A stretch of DNA of 40,477 bases from Lutibacter sp. (lineage in GTDB: Bacteria > Bacteroidota > Bacteroidia > Flavobacteriales > Flavobacteriaceae), in the NCBI GenBank assembly GCA_021647265.1, contig JAKIVA010000023.1, positions 1 through 40,477 on the forward strand, written 5' to 3'. Below are positions 25,184 to 33,359 of this stretch, in pieces. Below the pieces are notes generated by a model. It was not told the DNA's origin. It was given only the letters and a program-made list of their open reading frames with translations, and ran no database searches. How positions within the stretch are numbered: position 1 is the first letter of the stretch; each line of letters begins with the position of its first letter. Position numbers and translations under genes: made by a program.

Positions 25184-27266
25184 CTATTACAATAAATTCA
25201 GTTCTTCTGTTTAATTGATGTTCTGTATTTGTACATTTTACACCATTTGAACATTTATTTACTAATTCAGTTTCTCCATAACCTCTTCCAGAAATTCGCG
25301 CTGGATTAATCCCTTTTGAAATAATATAATTAATAGTTGAAGTTGCTCTTTTGTTTGAAAGAATCATATTGTAATTATCGGGAGCTCTACTATCAGTATG
25401 CGATTTAATTTTAAGCTTTATGGTAGGGTGTTTTAATAAAACGGCAACTACCTTATCTAATTCTTTTGCTGCGTCGGGTCTTATTTTAGCTTGATCTAAA
25501 TCAAAATAGATAGGATTTGTTTTAATCATTTTTACTTTTCTAATAGTAACAAATTCTAAAGAAGTATCTAATAATATTTTTTTAGTTAATTCCAAGTTAT
25601 GTTTCTCAGAAGTAAGTAATTGAAAACTATTGCTAATATAATTTTCGTGTGATGCGGTTATTTTGTAATTGGTTTTACATTTTAAAGGATATTTAAATGT
25701 TCCTTCAGAATTAACCTGAATACTATCTATTAAAGCGTCAGTTTTATAAAAAGTAATAATTGAATTAGGAAGAGGCTTATTGGTATTTTTATCTAAAACA
25801 ATTCCTGTAATTAATTGATTGCATTTTATAGGTGTTAGATTAAGAGTTTTAGAAATTTTTAAATCATCTACATTATCAGTATTTATGATTATTTCAGCAG
25901 GTTTAAAATTTTCTTTTTCTGCAATTATTTTATAAGTTTCGTTACACTTTAACTCAAATTTAAAAATACCATTTATGAGTTTAGTTTCTTTTAAAGTATT
26001 GTTTTGGTACAAAGAAATAGTTGTATTATTCAATAATTGTTTAGATTCACTGTTGAATACCTCTAAATTAATAAATTGGTCGCATTTTATGGGTGTTAAT
26101 TCAAGTATTTCAGTAATGTTAATTTTATCGGCATCACCGGTGTTTATATCAATTTCTGCTAAAATAAAATTTTCTTTTTCAGCAACTATCTTGTATGACT
26201 TATTACAATTTACTTCAAATTCAAAAGAATTACTTACTGTTTGAGTTTCCTTTAAAACATTGTCTTGATACAAAGAGATATGAACATCATTTAATAATTT
26301 TTTGGATTCATTATTTAAAATTTTACCAGTAATTAATTGTTTACATACAATCTCTTTGTTTTTAAAAGCATAAATATCTACATTTCCTTTTCCTGGTTGT
26401 CTATCAGAAGTAAAGTAGCCTGTATTAGTTGTATTATCAATAACAAAATAAAAATCATTAAACTTACTGTTGATTGGAGCTGGTAAATCTTGAACTTCTG
26501 AAAATTGATTGTTTTTAAATTCACTTTTAAAAATATCTAAATTTCCTTTCCCCTTATGTCCGCTTGAAGAAAAATAAAGCGTATTATTTGTATCAACGAA
26601 GGGGTACATTTCATCTTTACTCGTATTAATTTTAGCGCCTAAATTCTTTGGCCAACTATGTGTGCCATTTTCAAGAATAGAGACAACATAAATATCAAAA
26701 CCACCATAACCATTAGGCATGTTTGAAGATAAATAAAGAAATTTTCCGTCTTTACTAACTACCGGACTTTTAATTGAATAGTTGTTACTATTAAACCTAA
26801 GCGGAGCAATATTTGATAATTTAAAATTTTTATCTACTGAAGCCGAGAAAAGAAATAAAGGCATTTCTTCAGGTTTAGATTTTTTTGGTTGTGAATTAAA
26901 AAAATTATTCCAAGTAAAGTAAATTTTCTTAAAATCGGGTGTGAAGCAAAAGTCAGCTTCAAAAAATTTATTAAAAACATCTTTTGTGAACCTTGAAGTA
27001 TTAATAATATCGCCGTTTTCATCAATAGTACCTTTAAATAATTCTAAATAAAGTTCTCTATTATGTCCTCTTCTATTTTTAGAGAAAGGCTTGTCTGTTT
27101 CAATTTTTTGTGATGATGTGAATATTACTTCATTGTTTGGTAAGTATATAACACCTAATTCAGCATATTTTGAATTGATAGAGATATTGGTAACTTCAAT
27201 TTCTTGTTGTTGTGAGAAAAGAGTATGTATGAAGAATAAAAAAAGTAAGTTTAAAAATTGTTTCAT
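25176..27266 (-). CDS. OmpA-family protein with PD40 propeller repeats and three tandem CarboxypepD_reg-like repeats
   Basis: 696-residue envelope protein: signal peptide 1-18 (ending LFSQ), PD40/WD40-like propeller about 30-295 (FCFTPDFKKIYFTW, GKFLYLSSNMPNGYGGFDIY), three beta repeats about 310-575, and an OmpA C-terminal peptidoglycan-binding domain about 585-696 (SHTDSRAPDNYNMILSNKRA, NRRTEF). The first two repeats share near-identical stretches (ISLYQDNVLKET / ISLYQNNTLKET; YKIVAEKENF / YKIIAEKENF), a recent duplication; the third is diverged (TFYKTDALIDS, YKITASHENY). Architecture resembles PorE-like type IX secretion anchors but lacks the lipobox and N-terminal TPR. Start overlaps the upstream remnant by ATGA. 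Confidence 0.9.
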   Translation of the reverse strand: MKQFLNLLFLFFIHTLFSQQQEIEVTNISINSKYAELGVIYLPNNEVIFTSSQKIETDKPFSKNRRGHNRELYLELFKGTIDENGDIINTSRFTKDVFNKFFEADFCFTPDFKKIYFTWNNFFNSQPKKSKPEEMPLFLFSASVDKNFKLSNIAPLRFNSNNYSIKSPVVSKDGKFLYLSSNMPNGYGGFDIYVVSILENGTHSWPKNLGAKINTSKDEMYPFVDTNNTLYFSSSGHKGKGNLDIFKSEFKNNQFSEVQDLPAPINSKFNDFYFVIDNTTNTGYFTSDRQPGKGNVDIYAFKNKEIVCKQLITGKILNNESKKLLNDVHISLYQDNVLKETQTVSNSFEFEVNCNKSYKIVAEKENFILAEIDINTGDADKINITEILELTPIKCDQFINLEVFNSESKQLLNNTTISLYQNNTLKETKLINGIFKFELKCNETYKIIAEKENFKPAEIIINTDNVDDLKISKTLNLTPIKCNQLITGIVLDKNTNKPLPNSIITFYKTDALIDSIQVNSEGTFKYPLKCKTNYKITASHENYISNSFQLLTSEKHNLELTKKILLDTSLEFVTIRKVKMIKTNPIYFDLDQAKIRPDAAKELDKVVAVLLKHPTIKLKIKSHTDSRAPDNYNMILSNKRATSTINYIISKGINPARISGRGYGETELVNKCSNGVKCTNTEHQLNRRTEFIVIDE

Positions 27267-27435
27267 TTTATATGGTGACTTAATTTTTTAATATATTTTT
27301 CAGCACTTGAATTACCAAAATCTAAAGTCAGAGATTTCTTATAATTTATTATTGCTTGAGGCGTATCACTGCTTTTCATAAAAACTTCTACTAAACTATT
27401 ATAATTAGTTGAACTATTGGGGTATAATGTAACAA
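27263..27435 (-). pseudogene. TPR-tail remnant of a lost hydrolase-type gene
   Basis: About 55 residues reading LYPNSSTNYNSLVEVFMKSS then DTPQAIINYKKSLTLDFGNS, matching the C-terminal TPR tail found on Flavobacteria serine hydrolases and peptidases. The rest of the gene is missing: upstream is the terminator of the cyclophilin gene, and the nominal ATG at 27493 lies inside its stem. The TGA overlaps the OmpA-family ATG (ATGA), so the lost gene was probably translationally coupled to it. A 38-residue form from the ATG at 27379 could still be translated. Confidence 0.6.
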
Positions 27436-27456
27436 TTATTTTAGAAATAGTTGTTC

Positions 27457-27464
27457 CAAAAATA
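27457..27464 (-). promoter_or_regulatory. Putative -7 box for the OmpA-family gene
   Basis: TATTTTTG on the minus strand, directly beyond the T-run of the preceding terminator. It would give a leader of about 180 bases that includes the TPR remnant. Confidence 0.3.
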
Positions 27465-27466
27465 AT

Positions 27467-27496
27467 AAAAAAAAGCATTGATTTTAAGATCAATGC
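27467..27496 (-). terminator. Rho-independent terminator of the cyclophilin-FKBP gene
   Basis: Perfect 8-bp stem GCATTGAT / ATCAATGC (27475-27482 and 27489-27496) with a 6-base loop and, on the minus strand, an eight-T run. Confidence 0.85.
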
Positions 27497-27523
27497 TTTT
27501 AAATATTAGAATGTTTACTTTTT

Positions 27524-28456
27524 CTATTTAACATTTACAAGTTCAACATCAAAAATTAGGGTTGCATCAGGTGGAATTACACCGCCAGCACCTTGACTTC
27601 CGTATGCTAAATTAGAAGGAATTACAAAACGAGCTTTATCACCTACTTTTAATAATTGAATTCCTTCATCCCAACCAGCAATTACTTGTCCAACACCCAA
27701 CGTGAAATCAATTGGTTGTTTACGTGAGTATGATGAGTCAAAAACTTGCCCGTCAGCTAATTGCCCTTTATAGTGTACAGATACGGTTTTGCCTTTTTCA
27801 GCTTTTTTACCATCTCCTTCTTGCAAAATTTTATAGCGTAATCCGCTAGGAGTTTCAGTATAGCCAGCAGCAATTTTGTCCATAGCTTCTTTTGCTGCCT
27901 TTTTTGCTTCTTCTTCTCGTTTAGCTCTTGAGCCTTCAAAAACTCTAAAAGCTTCAACAGCATTAAATTTTTCAGCCTGTTCACCAACTCTTATTATTTC
28001 TACAGATTCTAATACATCATCTTGTGCAATTGAATCAACAACATCTTGTCCTTCAACAACGTTACCAAATACGGTATGTTTTTGATCTAACCAAGGTGTT
28101 GCAACGTGTGTAATAAAAAACTGACTCCCATTTGAAGCAGGTCCTGAATTTGCCATTGATAAAATACCGGGCTTATCATGTTTTAAATCTGGGTGAAATT
28201 CATCATCAAAACTATAGCCAGGAGAACCTGTTCCAGTGCCTAAAGGGCAACCTCCTTGAATCATAAAATCAGCGATTACTCTGTGAAATTTTAATCCGTT
28301 ATAGTATGGAGTACCTTGGGGTTTAGCATTGTTTTCTAAATTTCCTTCAGCTAATGCAACAAAGTTACCAACTGTTCCAGGAGTTTTTTTAAATTCTAAA
28401 TTTACTATTATTGCACCTTTTGAGGTGTTAAATTTTGCGTATAATCCGTTATCCAT
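27524..28456 (-). CDS. Cyclophilin-FKBP fusion peptidyl-prolyl isomerase
   Basis: 310 residues joining two unrelated prolyl isomerases. Residues 1-165 are a cyclophilin: FHRVIADFMIQGGCP with the catalytic Arg, GILSMANSGPASNGSQFFIT and TPWLDQKHTVFGNVVEGQDV. A charged helical linker (RAKREEEAKKAAKEAMDKIA) leads to a FKBP domain, about 205-310: TVSVHYKGQLADGQVFDSSY, GVGQVIAGWDEGIQLLKVGD, and PSNLAYG. No signal peptide, so probably cytosolic. Such fusions are known in some bacteria, including Bacteroidetes. Own promoter and terminator, single gene. Confidence 0.95.
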   Translation of the reverse strand: MDNGLYAKFNTSKGAIIVNLEFKKTPGTVGNFVALAEGNLENNAKPQGTPYYNGLKFHRVIADFMIQGGCPLGTGTGSPGYSFDDEFHPDLKHDKPGILSMANSGPASNGSQFFITHVATPWLDQKHTVFGNVVEGQDVVDSIAQDDVLESVEIIRVGEQAEKFNAVEAFRVFEGSRAKREEEAKKAAKEAMDKIAAGYTETPSGLRYKILQEGDGKKAEKGKTVSVHYKGQLADGQVFDSSYSRKQPIDFTLGVGQVIAGWDEGIQLLKVGDKARFVIPSNLAYGSQGAGGVIPPDATLIFDVELVNVK

Positions 28457-28477
28457 TTTCTTATTTTTTAAACGTTA

Positions 28478-28485
28478 CAAATATA
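28478..28485 (-). promoter_or_regulatory. Putative -7 box of the cyclophilin-FKBP gene
   Basis: TATATTTG on the minus strand, ending 21 bases before the ATG; no clear -33 TTG. Confidence 0.5.
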
Positions 28486-28549
28486 CATACTTTCATTATA
28501 AATATATACATAAAGGTTACTTATTCATATTGTTAGTTATTGTAAATGA

Positions 28550-28573
28550 AAAATCCGCCAAAAAGCGGATTTT
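28550..28573. terminator. Bidirectional terminator hairpin after the small lipoprotein gene
   Basis: 9-bp perfect stem AAAATCCGC / GCGGATTTT with loop CAAAAA. It follows the small lipoprotein gene by 23 bases. Confidence 0.75.
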
Positions 28574-28596
28574 AAATATGGTTATAACATATAATT

Positions 28597-28752
28597 TTAA
28601 ACTTCTCTTAAAACAGTAATCTGGTGAGCGGTTGGTTGTTCTATTTTTTGTGCATCACTAGTTAAGCCACATCCTTTTTTTGTTGATTTACACGCAGAAA
28701 ATAACATTAAAAACAGTACAATAAAAAAGATATTTGAAGTTAATTTTTTCAT
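28597..28752 (-). CDS. Small lipoprotein (51 residues)
   Basis: Short gene with a clear lipoprotein signal: MKKLTSNIFFIVLFLMLFSA then Cys21, lipobox FSAC, followed by CKSTKKGCGLTSDAQKIEQP and a short tail ending TVLREV. Mature chain would be about 31 residues with one extra cysteine. No domain recognised. It lies 49 bases after the nucleoside phosphorylase gene on the same strand and ends before a good terminator, which supports a real, transcribed gene. Confidence 0.75.
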   Translation of the reverse strand: MKKLTSNIFFIVLFLMLFSACKSTKKGCGLTSDAQKIEQPTAHQITVLREV

Positions 28753-28801
28753 ATTTTTATAAGGTTTATCAATACATAAACGCTGTAAATATATTATTAT
28801 T

Positions 28802-29674
28802 TTATAAGGCTAATTTGTTTAATGTATAAATAATTAATTTTTCAACGGCCTTTTTAGGGTCTTTACTAAAATTACCATTGGCTCTGTTTGCAATAATTGC
28901 ATTCATTGAGCAAGCATTGTGCCCTAATAACTTAGACAAACCATAAATTGCAGAAGTTTCCATTTCAAGGTTGGTAATTTTTACATTATTGAACTCAAAA
29001 TTATCTATTTTGCTATTTAATTTTGGATCTTCAATAGCTAAGCGTAAGACTCTTCCTTGTGGGCCATAAAAACCTACGGCAGTAGCAGTAACACCAATAA
29101 AAACCTCATCACTTGATAGTTTATCTTCAAGATCACTACTGTTTTTCACAACATAAGGTCGTGCTTTACGACTGTTCCAATTTGTGTGTTTAATAAAGGC
29201 ATCTTCAAAATCAGGATTTAAAACATGGTTGCAATCGTATGAATGCAGAACTCCATCAAATCCTATCCCATATTTTGCTAAAACGAAACTATCTACAGGA
29301 ATATAATTTTGTAAAGATCCAGAGGTTCCTATTCTAACAATGTTGAGTTGTGTGAATTCTTTTTTTATGGTTCTTGTTTCAAAATCTATATTAACTAAGG
29401 CGTCAATTTCATTAATTACAATATCAATATTGTCAGGGCCAATACCTGTAGACATTACTGTAAAACGAGTTCCTTTGTATGTACCTGTTATTGTTCTAAA
29501 TTCTCTTTTTTGAGTTTCAAATTCAATAGTGTCAAAGTGTTTTGCCACTTTTGGCACTCTATCTTGATCTCCAACAAAAATAATATTTGTTGCTAAATGT
29601 TCGGGCTTTAAATTTAAGTGGTATATGCTACCATCTGGATTCAGAATTAATTCTGATGCTGCTATTTTATTCAT
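28802..29674 (-). CDS. Nucleoside phosphorylase (uridine phosphorylase-like)
   Basis: PNP/UDP family 1 enzyme of 290 residues cleaving nucleosides with phosphate in salvage. Visible: NIIFVGDQDRVPKVAKHF near the N terminus, GTYKGTRFTVMSTGIGPDNI (phosphate and ribose binding), NIVRIGTSGSLQ, and the purine/pyrimidine-site ITNLEMETSAIYGLSKLLGH. The MET motif with Glu is the ribose 2'-OH contact. Sequence is nearest to uridine phosphorylases, but the base preference is not proved. Starts 5 bases after the SUI1-factor gene, so they are cotranscribed. Confidence 0.88.
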   Translation of the reverse strand: MNKIAASELILNPDGSIYHLNLKPEHLATNIIFVGDQDRVPKVAKHFDTIEFETQKREFRTITGTYKGTRFTVMSTGIGPDNIDIVINEIDALVNIDFETRTIKKEFTQLNIVRIGTSGSLQNYIPVDSFVLAKYGIGFDGVLHSYDCNHVLNPDFEDAFIKHTNWNSRKARPYVVKNSSDLEDKLSSDEVFIGVTATAVGFYGPQGRVLRLAIEDPKLNSKIDNFEFNNVKITNLEMETSAIYGLSKLLGHNACSMNAIIANRANGNFSKDPKKAVEKLIIYTLNKLAL

Positions 29675-29679
29675 AATTT

Positions 29680-30030
29680 TTATCCGCCAACGCGTTTTAC
29701 ATTATATCCTTCTTTTTTAAGGATTACCATTATTTTATCTCTATAATTTCCTTGAATTAAAATTTCATTATCTTTAATACTACCGCCAACACCACATTTC
29801 GTTTTCAATAGTTTACTCAACGATTTTAAATCGGCTTTATTTCCTACAAAACCTGAAATAACTGTTACTATTTTACCTGCTCTTCCTTTATTTGAAAAAT
29901 GAGCTTCTAAAAACTGTTTATTTGGAGCTAAAGTCTTTTCATTTTGTTCTTCACTATATTCAAACTTATTATTTGTTGAAAACACAAAACCTCCTAAATC
30001 ATTTAAGCTATTTAATTTTTTTTTACCCAT
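29680..30030 (-). CDS. SUI1/YciH family translation factor
   Basis: Bacterial relative of eIF1 (YciH type), 116 residues, thought to affect initiation fidelity. Start at the ATG at 30030 (MGKKKLNSLND); the upstream codons contain a -7 box. SUI1 features: GKIVTVISGFVGNKADLKSL, the hallmark KCGVGGSIKDNEILIQGNYR and MVILKKEGYNVKRVGG at the end. Precedes the phosphorylase gene by 5 bases. Confidence 0.92.
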   Translation of the reverse strand: MGKKKLNSLNDLGGFVFSTNNKFEYSEEQNEKTLAPNKQFLEAHFSNKGRAGKIVTVISGFVGNKADLKSLSKLLKTKCGVGGSIKDNEILIQGNYRDKIMVILKKEGYNVKRVGG

Positions 30031-30046
30031 AATTAAAAAAGACTTA

Positions 30047-30054
30047 CAAAAGTA
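30047..30054 (-). promoter_or_regulatory. Putative -7 box of the SUI1-factor gene
   Basis: TACTTTTG on the minus strand, 16 bases before the ATG at 30030, giving the SUI1-phosphorylase pair a promoter of its own. Confidence 0.45.
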
Positions 30055-30066
30055 ATGAAACAATAT

Positions 30067-30237
30067 TTATTTTTTTAATTTTTTCCAGATATAAAATAAA
30101 ATAGCGAGCAGTTCAAAAATGAGTCCTATTAATAGAATTAAATTTGCTTGTGGCCATTTTAATATTTTTAAGATTACTCCAACAATTATTAAGAATACTC
30201 CGAATGTGAAAAATGAAATAATATTTTTAGCTCCCAT
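30067..30237 (-). CDS. Small two-helix membrane protein (56 residues)
   Basis: MGAKNIISFFTFGVFLIIVG then VILKILKWPQANLILLIGLI and FELLAILFYIWKKLKK. Two hydrophobic helices joined by KILKWPQ and a Lys-rich end, so an inner-membrane hairpin. The sequence slightly recalls the N-terminal membrane part of the gliding/secretion motor protein GldL, but this is too short to call that. It starts 5 bases after the DUF6048-like gene, in the same operon. Confidence 0.75.
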   Translation of the reverse strand: MGAKNIISFFTFGVFLIIVGVILKILKWPQANLILLIGLIFELLAILFYIWKKLKK

Positions 30238-30242
30238 GAGAA

Positions 30243-30944
30243 TTATTTTTCTTCTTTTTTAAATATAGGAATTAAATAACTTAAAGTGTAATTAAAGCCT
30301 ACTCCTGCATTGTTTAAAAATACACGATTAAAACCAGGAACATATAAATTTTTAAAATTTTCAGGCTCTTTCGTATTCAGCATATTGTTAAAACTTACGC
30401 TAACTCCCAAATATAAATTTTTAAAGGTTTCTACCTTCATTCCAAAAACAATTTCAACCCATTGTGCAGTTAAATCGTTAAATTCTGTATTTGGCTCAAG
30501 GGTATTTGGTGTAAAATAAGTCCCTTTTACGTGGGGAGTATAGCTATTTAAAGTTTGATTAAAAAAACTTAACCCATACCTTAATCCAATATAAATTTCA
30601 TTATTCATGCCTTTCCAATTTTTATAAACATTGTAATTGAATCCAGCTTTAAAATAAGAGCCTTTTGTAGTAAAATTAAGGTAATCTTCAATGGTAGTTT
30701 TATCGGTGAATCCAAGCTCAACAGCAGCATAGTAATTTTTAAATACACGTATGTCACCTACAAACTCGTATCCGTTGGTGTTATTATCTAAAAATGACGT
30801 TATGGGTTTGCTAATATCCAATCCAATCCTAATACCATAACTTTCTTTAGTTTTTACAGTATCTATTTTTTCTTGAGAATTAACAGATATGGTAAAAAGA
30901 ATACTAATGAAATATATAAATATGTGCTGCTTTCTCATTGTCAA
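30243..30944 (-). CDS. DUF6048-like exported outer-membrane protein
   Basis: 233 residues with a signal peptide (RKQHIFIYFISILFTISVNSQ) and a beta-barrel-like body rich in alternating aromatic residues, ending LSYLIPIFK. The gene neighbourhood (rlmD, a small lipoprotein with the same opening as DUF6452, then this) matches the usual DUF6452/DUF6048 order in Flavobacteriaceae; the family name is by that context and general resemblance. Start at 30944 or at the second ATG 30938; either way it overlaps the upstream gene by 35-41 bases, in another frame. Confidence 0.75.
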   Translation of the reverse strand: MTMRKQHIFIYFISILFTISVNSQEKIDTVKTKESYGIRIGLDISKPITSFLDNNTNGYEFVGDIRVFKNYYAAVELGFTDKTTIEDYLNFTTKGSYFKAGFNYNVYKNWKGMNNEIYIGLRYGLSFFNQTLNSYTPHVKGTYFTPNTLEPNTEFNDLTAQWVEIVFGMKVETFKNLYLGVSVSFNNMLNTKEPENFKNLYVPGFNRVFLNNAGVGFNYTLSYLIPIFKKEEK

Positions 30945-31356
30945 TTGTTGAATTAATAATGCTAATATTTTTGATCCAATTTGTGGTATTGCTTTCTATC
31001 TGAAAGTTTTCAAAAATTGTTTTATAACCACAGGAGCGAGATACAAAAATATCATTTCTGCTGTATGTGAATTTAATAGTATCTTTAATAGTATTACTCT
31101 CAAGAATATATTTCGTGAAATTTTCATTCAAATTGAGAGGAATAGAAATTGAATCTAACGATTTATTTACATATATGCTATCTTTAGAATCTGCCCAAAC
31201 AGTTAATTCCGTAATTTGCTTTACAACTGTTTGATCGTCGTTATCATAAAATTTGATAATTAAATTGGGGGTTGTAGATTCAACACAAATATCATCTTTT
31301 TCACAACTTAAAAAAGTAAAAAGAAAAACAAATATTATGGCATAATTTTTTTTCAT
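30904..31356 (-). CDS. DUF6452-like lipoprotein
   Basis: 150 residues, lipoprotein signal MKKNYAIIFVFLFTFLSC (Cys18), followed by EKDDICVESTTPNLIIKFYD, the pattern typical of DUF6452. Starts 7 bases after the rlmD stop and overlaps the DUF6048-like gene by about 40 bases, so translation of the three is linked. Role unknown; a partner for the exported barrel-like product is an inference from the overlap. Confidence 0.75.
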   Translation of the reverse strand: MKKNYAIIFVFLFTFLSCEKDDICVESTTPNLIIKFYDNDDQTVVKQITELTVWADSKDSIYVNKSLDSISIPLNLNENFTKYILESNTIKDTIKFTYSRNDIFVSRSCGYKTIFENFQIESNTTNWIKNISIINSTIDNEKAAHIYIFH

Positions 31357-31363
31357 TGTTAAG

Positions 31364-32773
31364 CTATTTTAATTCTAATAAAACAACATTTTCCACGTGA
31401 TGTGTTTGAGGAAACATATCAACAGCCTGTGTTTTTATAATGTTGTACTGTTCTTTCATCAATGCTAAGTCTCTAGCTTGAGTGGCAGAATTACAACTAA
31501 CATAAACTATTCTTTTTGGTGCAATTTCTACAATTTTAGCTACCACATTTTTATGCATACCATCTCTAGGAGGATCTGTAATAATTACATCGGGTTGCCC
31601 ATGTGTTTTTATAAAATTAGTATTAAAAACATCTTTCATATCACCAGCGTAAAACTCAACGTTATTAATATTATTTAATTGTGCATTTAGTTTTGCATCT
31701 TCAATGGCTTCAGGAACAGATTCTACACCAATCACTTTTTTTGCTTCTTTTGAAACAAATTGAGCAATAGTTCCTGTACCGGTGTAAAAATCATATACAA
31801 CTTCATTTCCTGTCAATTGAGCGAAATTACGAGTTATTTTGTATAATTCGTAGGCTTGTGCTGAATTTGTTTGGTAAAACGATTTCGGGCCAATTTTAAA
31901 TTTTAAACCTTCCATTTCTTCAAATATATGATCTCTACCTTCAAATAAAATGATATCTTGATCGTATAAAGTATCATTTCCTTTGCTATTAATTACATAT
32001 TGAAGAGATGTAATTTGAGGGAATTCTTTAAATAGCGCTTTTAATAAACCAACTCTTTTTTCTTTTTCTTCTTTAAAGAATTGAATGACAACCATAATTT
32101 CACCTGTTGAAGAAATACGCAGCATAATGGTTCTTAATAAGCCAGATTGTTCTCTTGGATTGTAAAAATCCAATTCATTTTCAATTCCATAATTTTTTAT
32201 GAAATTTCTGATTTGATTGGATGGATCTTCTTGTAAATGGCATTTGTCAATATCTAAAATTTTATCCCACATACCCGCAATATGAAACCCACAAGCATTT
32301 CTATTATCAATATTTTCTTCTGAATTTATTTCATCTAAGGTAAGCCAACGGTTGTTTGAAAAAGAAAACTCCATTTTGTTTCTGTAGAAATAAGTATTTT
32401 TGCAACCTAAAATGGGAGTTACTTCAGGTAAATTGAGATGGCCAATTCGCACAAGGTTATTAATTACCTCCTTTTCTTTATAAGCTAATTGGTGTTCGTA
32501 TCCCATAAACTGCCATTTGCAGCCTCCACAATGTTCAAAATGAGAACAGACAGGCTCAACTCTTTTATCAGAATATGTATGAAATTTAATAGCAGTACCT
32601 TCAAAATATGCTTTTCTTTTTTTCCCGGTTCTAATATCAACAATATCACCAGGAACAGTATTTGTTAAAAAAATAACACGCCCGTCTGGTGCTTTTGCAA
32701 TGGTTTTACCTCTTGCCCCAGCATCTATTACTTCAATATTTTCAAAAATAATTGATTTCTTTTTTCTACCCAT
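31364..32773 (-). CDS. rlmD: 23S rRNA (uracil1939-C5)-methyltransferase RlmD
   Basis: SAM-dependent m5U methyltransferase. Start at the ATG at 32773 (MGRKKKSIIFENIEV), 469 residues; the eight codons upstream overlap the preceding terminator. N-terminal TRAM domain (about 10-65), then the Fe-S cysteines C76, C82 and C85 in PVCSHFEHCGGCKWQF plus one in DKCHLQ, SAM motif VVYDFYTGTGTIAQF, TDPPRDG and the catalytic VSCNSATQARDL. First gene of the rlmD-DUF6452-DUF6048-small membrane protein operon. Confidence 0.94.
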   Translation of the reverse strand: MGRKKKSIIFENIEVIDAGARGKTIAKAPDGRVIFLTNTVPGDIVDIRTGKKRKAYFEGTAIKFHTYSDKRVEPVCSHFEHCGGCKWQFMGYEHQLAYKEKEVINNLVRIGHLNLPEVTPILGCKNTYFYRNKMEFSFSNNRWLTLDEINSEENIDNRNACGFHIAGMWDKILDIDKCHLQEDPSNQIRNFIKNYGIENELDFYNPREQSGLLRTIMLRISSTGEIMVVIQFFKEEKEKRVGLLKALFKEFPQITSLQYVINSKGNDTLYDQDIILFEGRDHIFEEMEGLKFKIGPKSFYQTNSAQAYELYKITRNFAQLTGNEVVYDFYTGTGTIAQFVSKEAKKVIGVESVPEAIEDAKLNAQLNNINNVEFYAGDMKDVFNTNFIKTHGQPDVIITDPPRDGMHKNVVAKIVEIAPKRIVYVSCNSATQARDLALMKEQYNIIKTQAVDMFPQTHHVENVVLLELK

Positions 32774-32796
32774 TTTGCAAATGTAACATTTTAGCA

Positions 32797-32829
32797 TAAA
32801 AAAAGCACCCCAATGTTAAAGGGATGCTT
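32797..32829 (-). terminator. Rho-independent terminator after the cytochrome c gene
   Basis: On the minus strand AAGCATCCC / GGGGTGCTT (9 bp, one G-T pair) with a 9-base loop, then a T-run at 32804-32797. Very similar in stem to the folE terminator. Confidence 0.8.
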
Positions 32830-32850
32830 CGAATATTTTTATAAGCTTAT

Positions 32851-33309
32851 TTATTTAACACTTCTCATATAAGCAGCTATGGCAGCTAATTCATCTCCAG
32901 AAAGGTTTTTAACAAAACCATCTAAGTTAGCTTTCATAATTGCAACTTGTCCAGGGTCAGTATCTACAATAGGTTTAGACTCTTCTTTTAAAAACTTAAC
33001 AATATCTCCATTTTTTTCAGAGTATATTCTATTAATTTCTTTAATTGAAGGCCCTATAACTTTCATAGTTGGGTTATGACAAGTAGCACACGTTTTTTCA
33101 GTAAATAACTTTTTACCTAACTCAACATTACCATCAGCCGTACTTGCTGTTGCATCACCTTCCTTGGCCTCTGTGGTGTTTTCTGTAGCTGTGTTATGTT
33201 GCATCATAGGTTGTTGCATCATTGGCTTCATTTTTTCTTCTTTCTTTTTTTCACCGCAACTCACAAAAAATAGTGCAGCTAATCCTAAAACTAATACTGA
33301 TTTTTTCAT
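32851..33309 (-). CDS. Cytochrome c lipoprotein
   Basis: Membrane-anchored class I cytochrome c of 152 residues. Lipoprotein signal ending FVSC (Cys18), a Lys/Met/Gln-rich linker (to about 60), then a haem domain: CATCH (74-78) with VELGKKLFTEKT before it and GPSIKEINRIY after, the likely distal ligand Met125 in QVAIMKANL, and LSGDELAAIAAYMRSVK as the C-terminal helix. Expected to move electrons in the periplasm. Single-gene unit; its terminator separates it from rlmD. Confidence 0.92.
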   Translation of the reverse strand: MKKSVLVLGLAALFFVSCGEKKKEEKMKPMMQQPMMQHNTATENTTEAKEGDATASTADGNVELGKKLFTEKTCATCHNPTMKVIGPSIKEINRIYSEKNGDIVKFLKEESKPIVDTDPGQVAIMKANLDGFVKNLSGDELAAIAAYMRSVK

Positions 33310-33359
33310 TTTTTTATAATTTAATTTGTAAGCGCTAATTTATCTAAAAAAAATCAATT

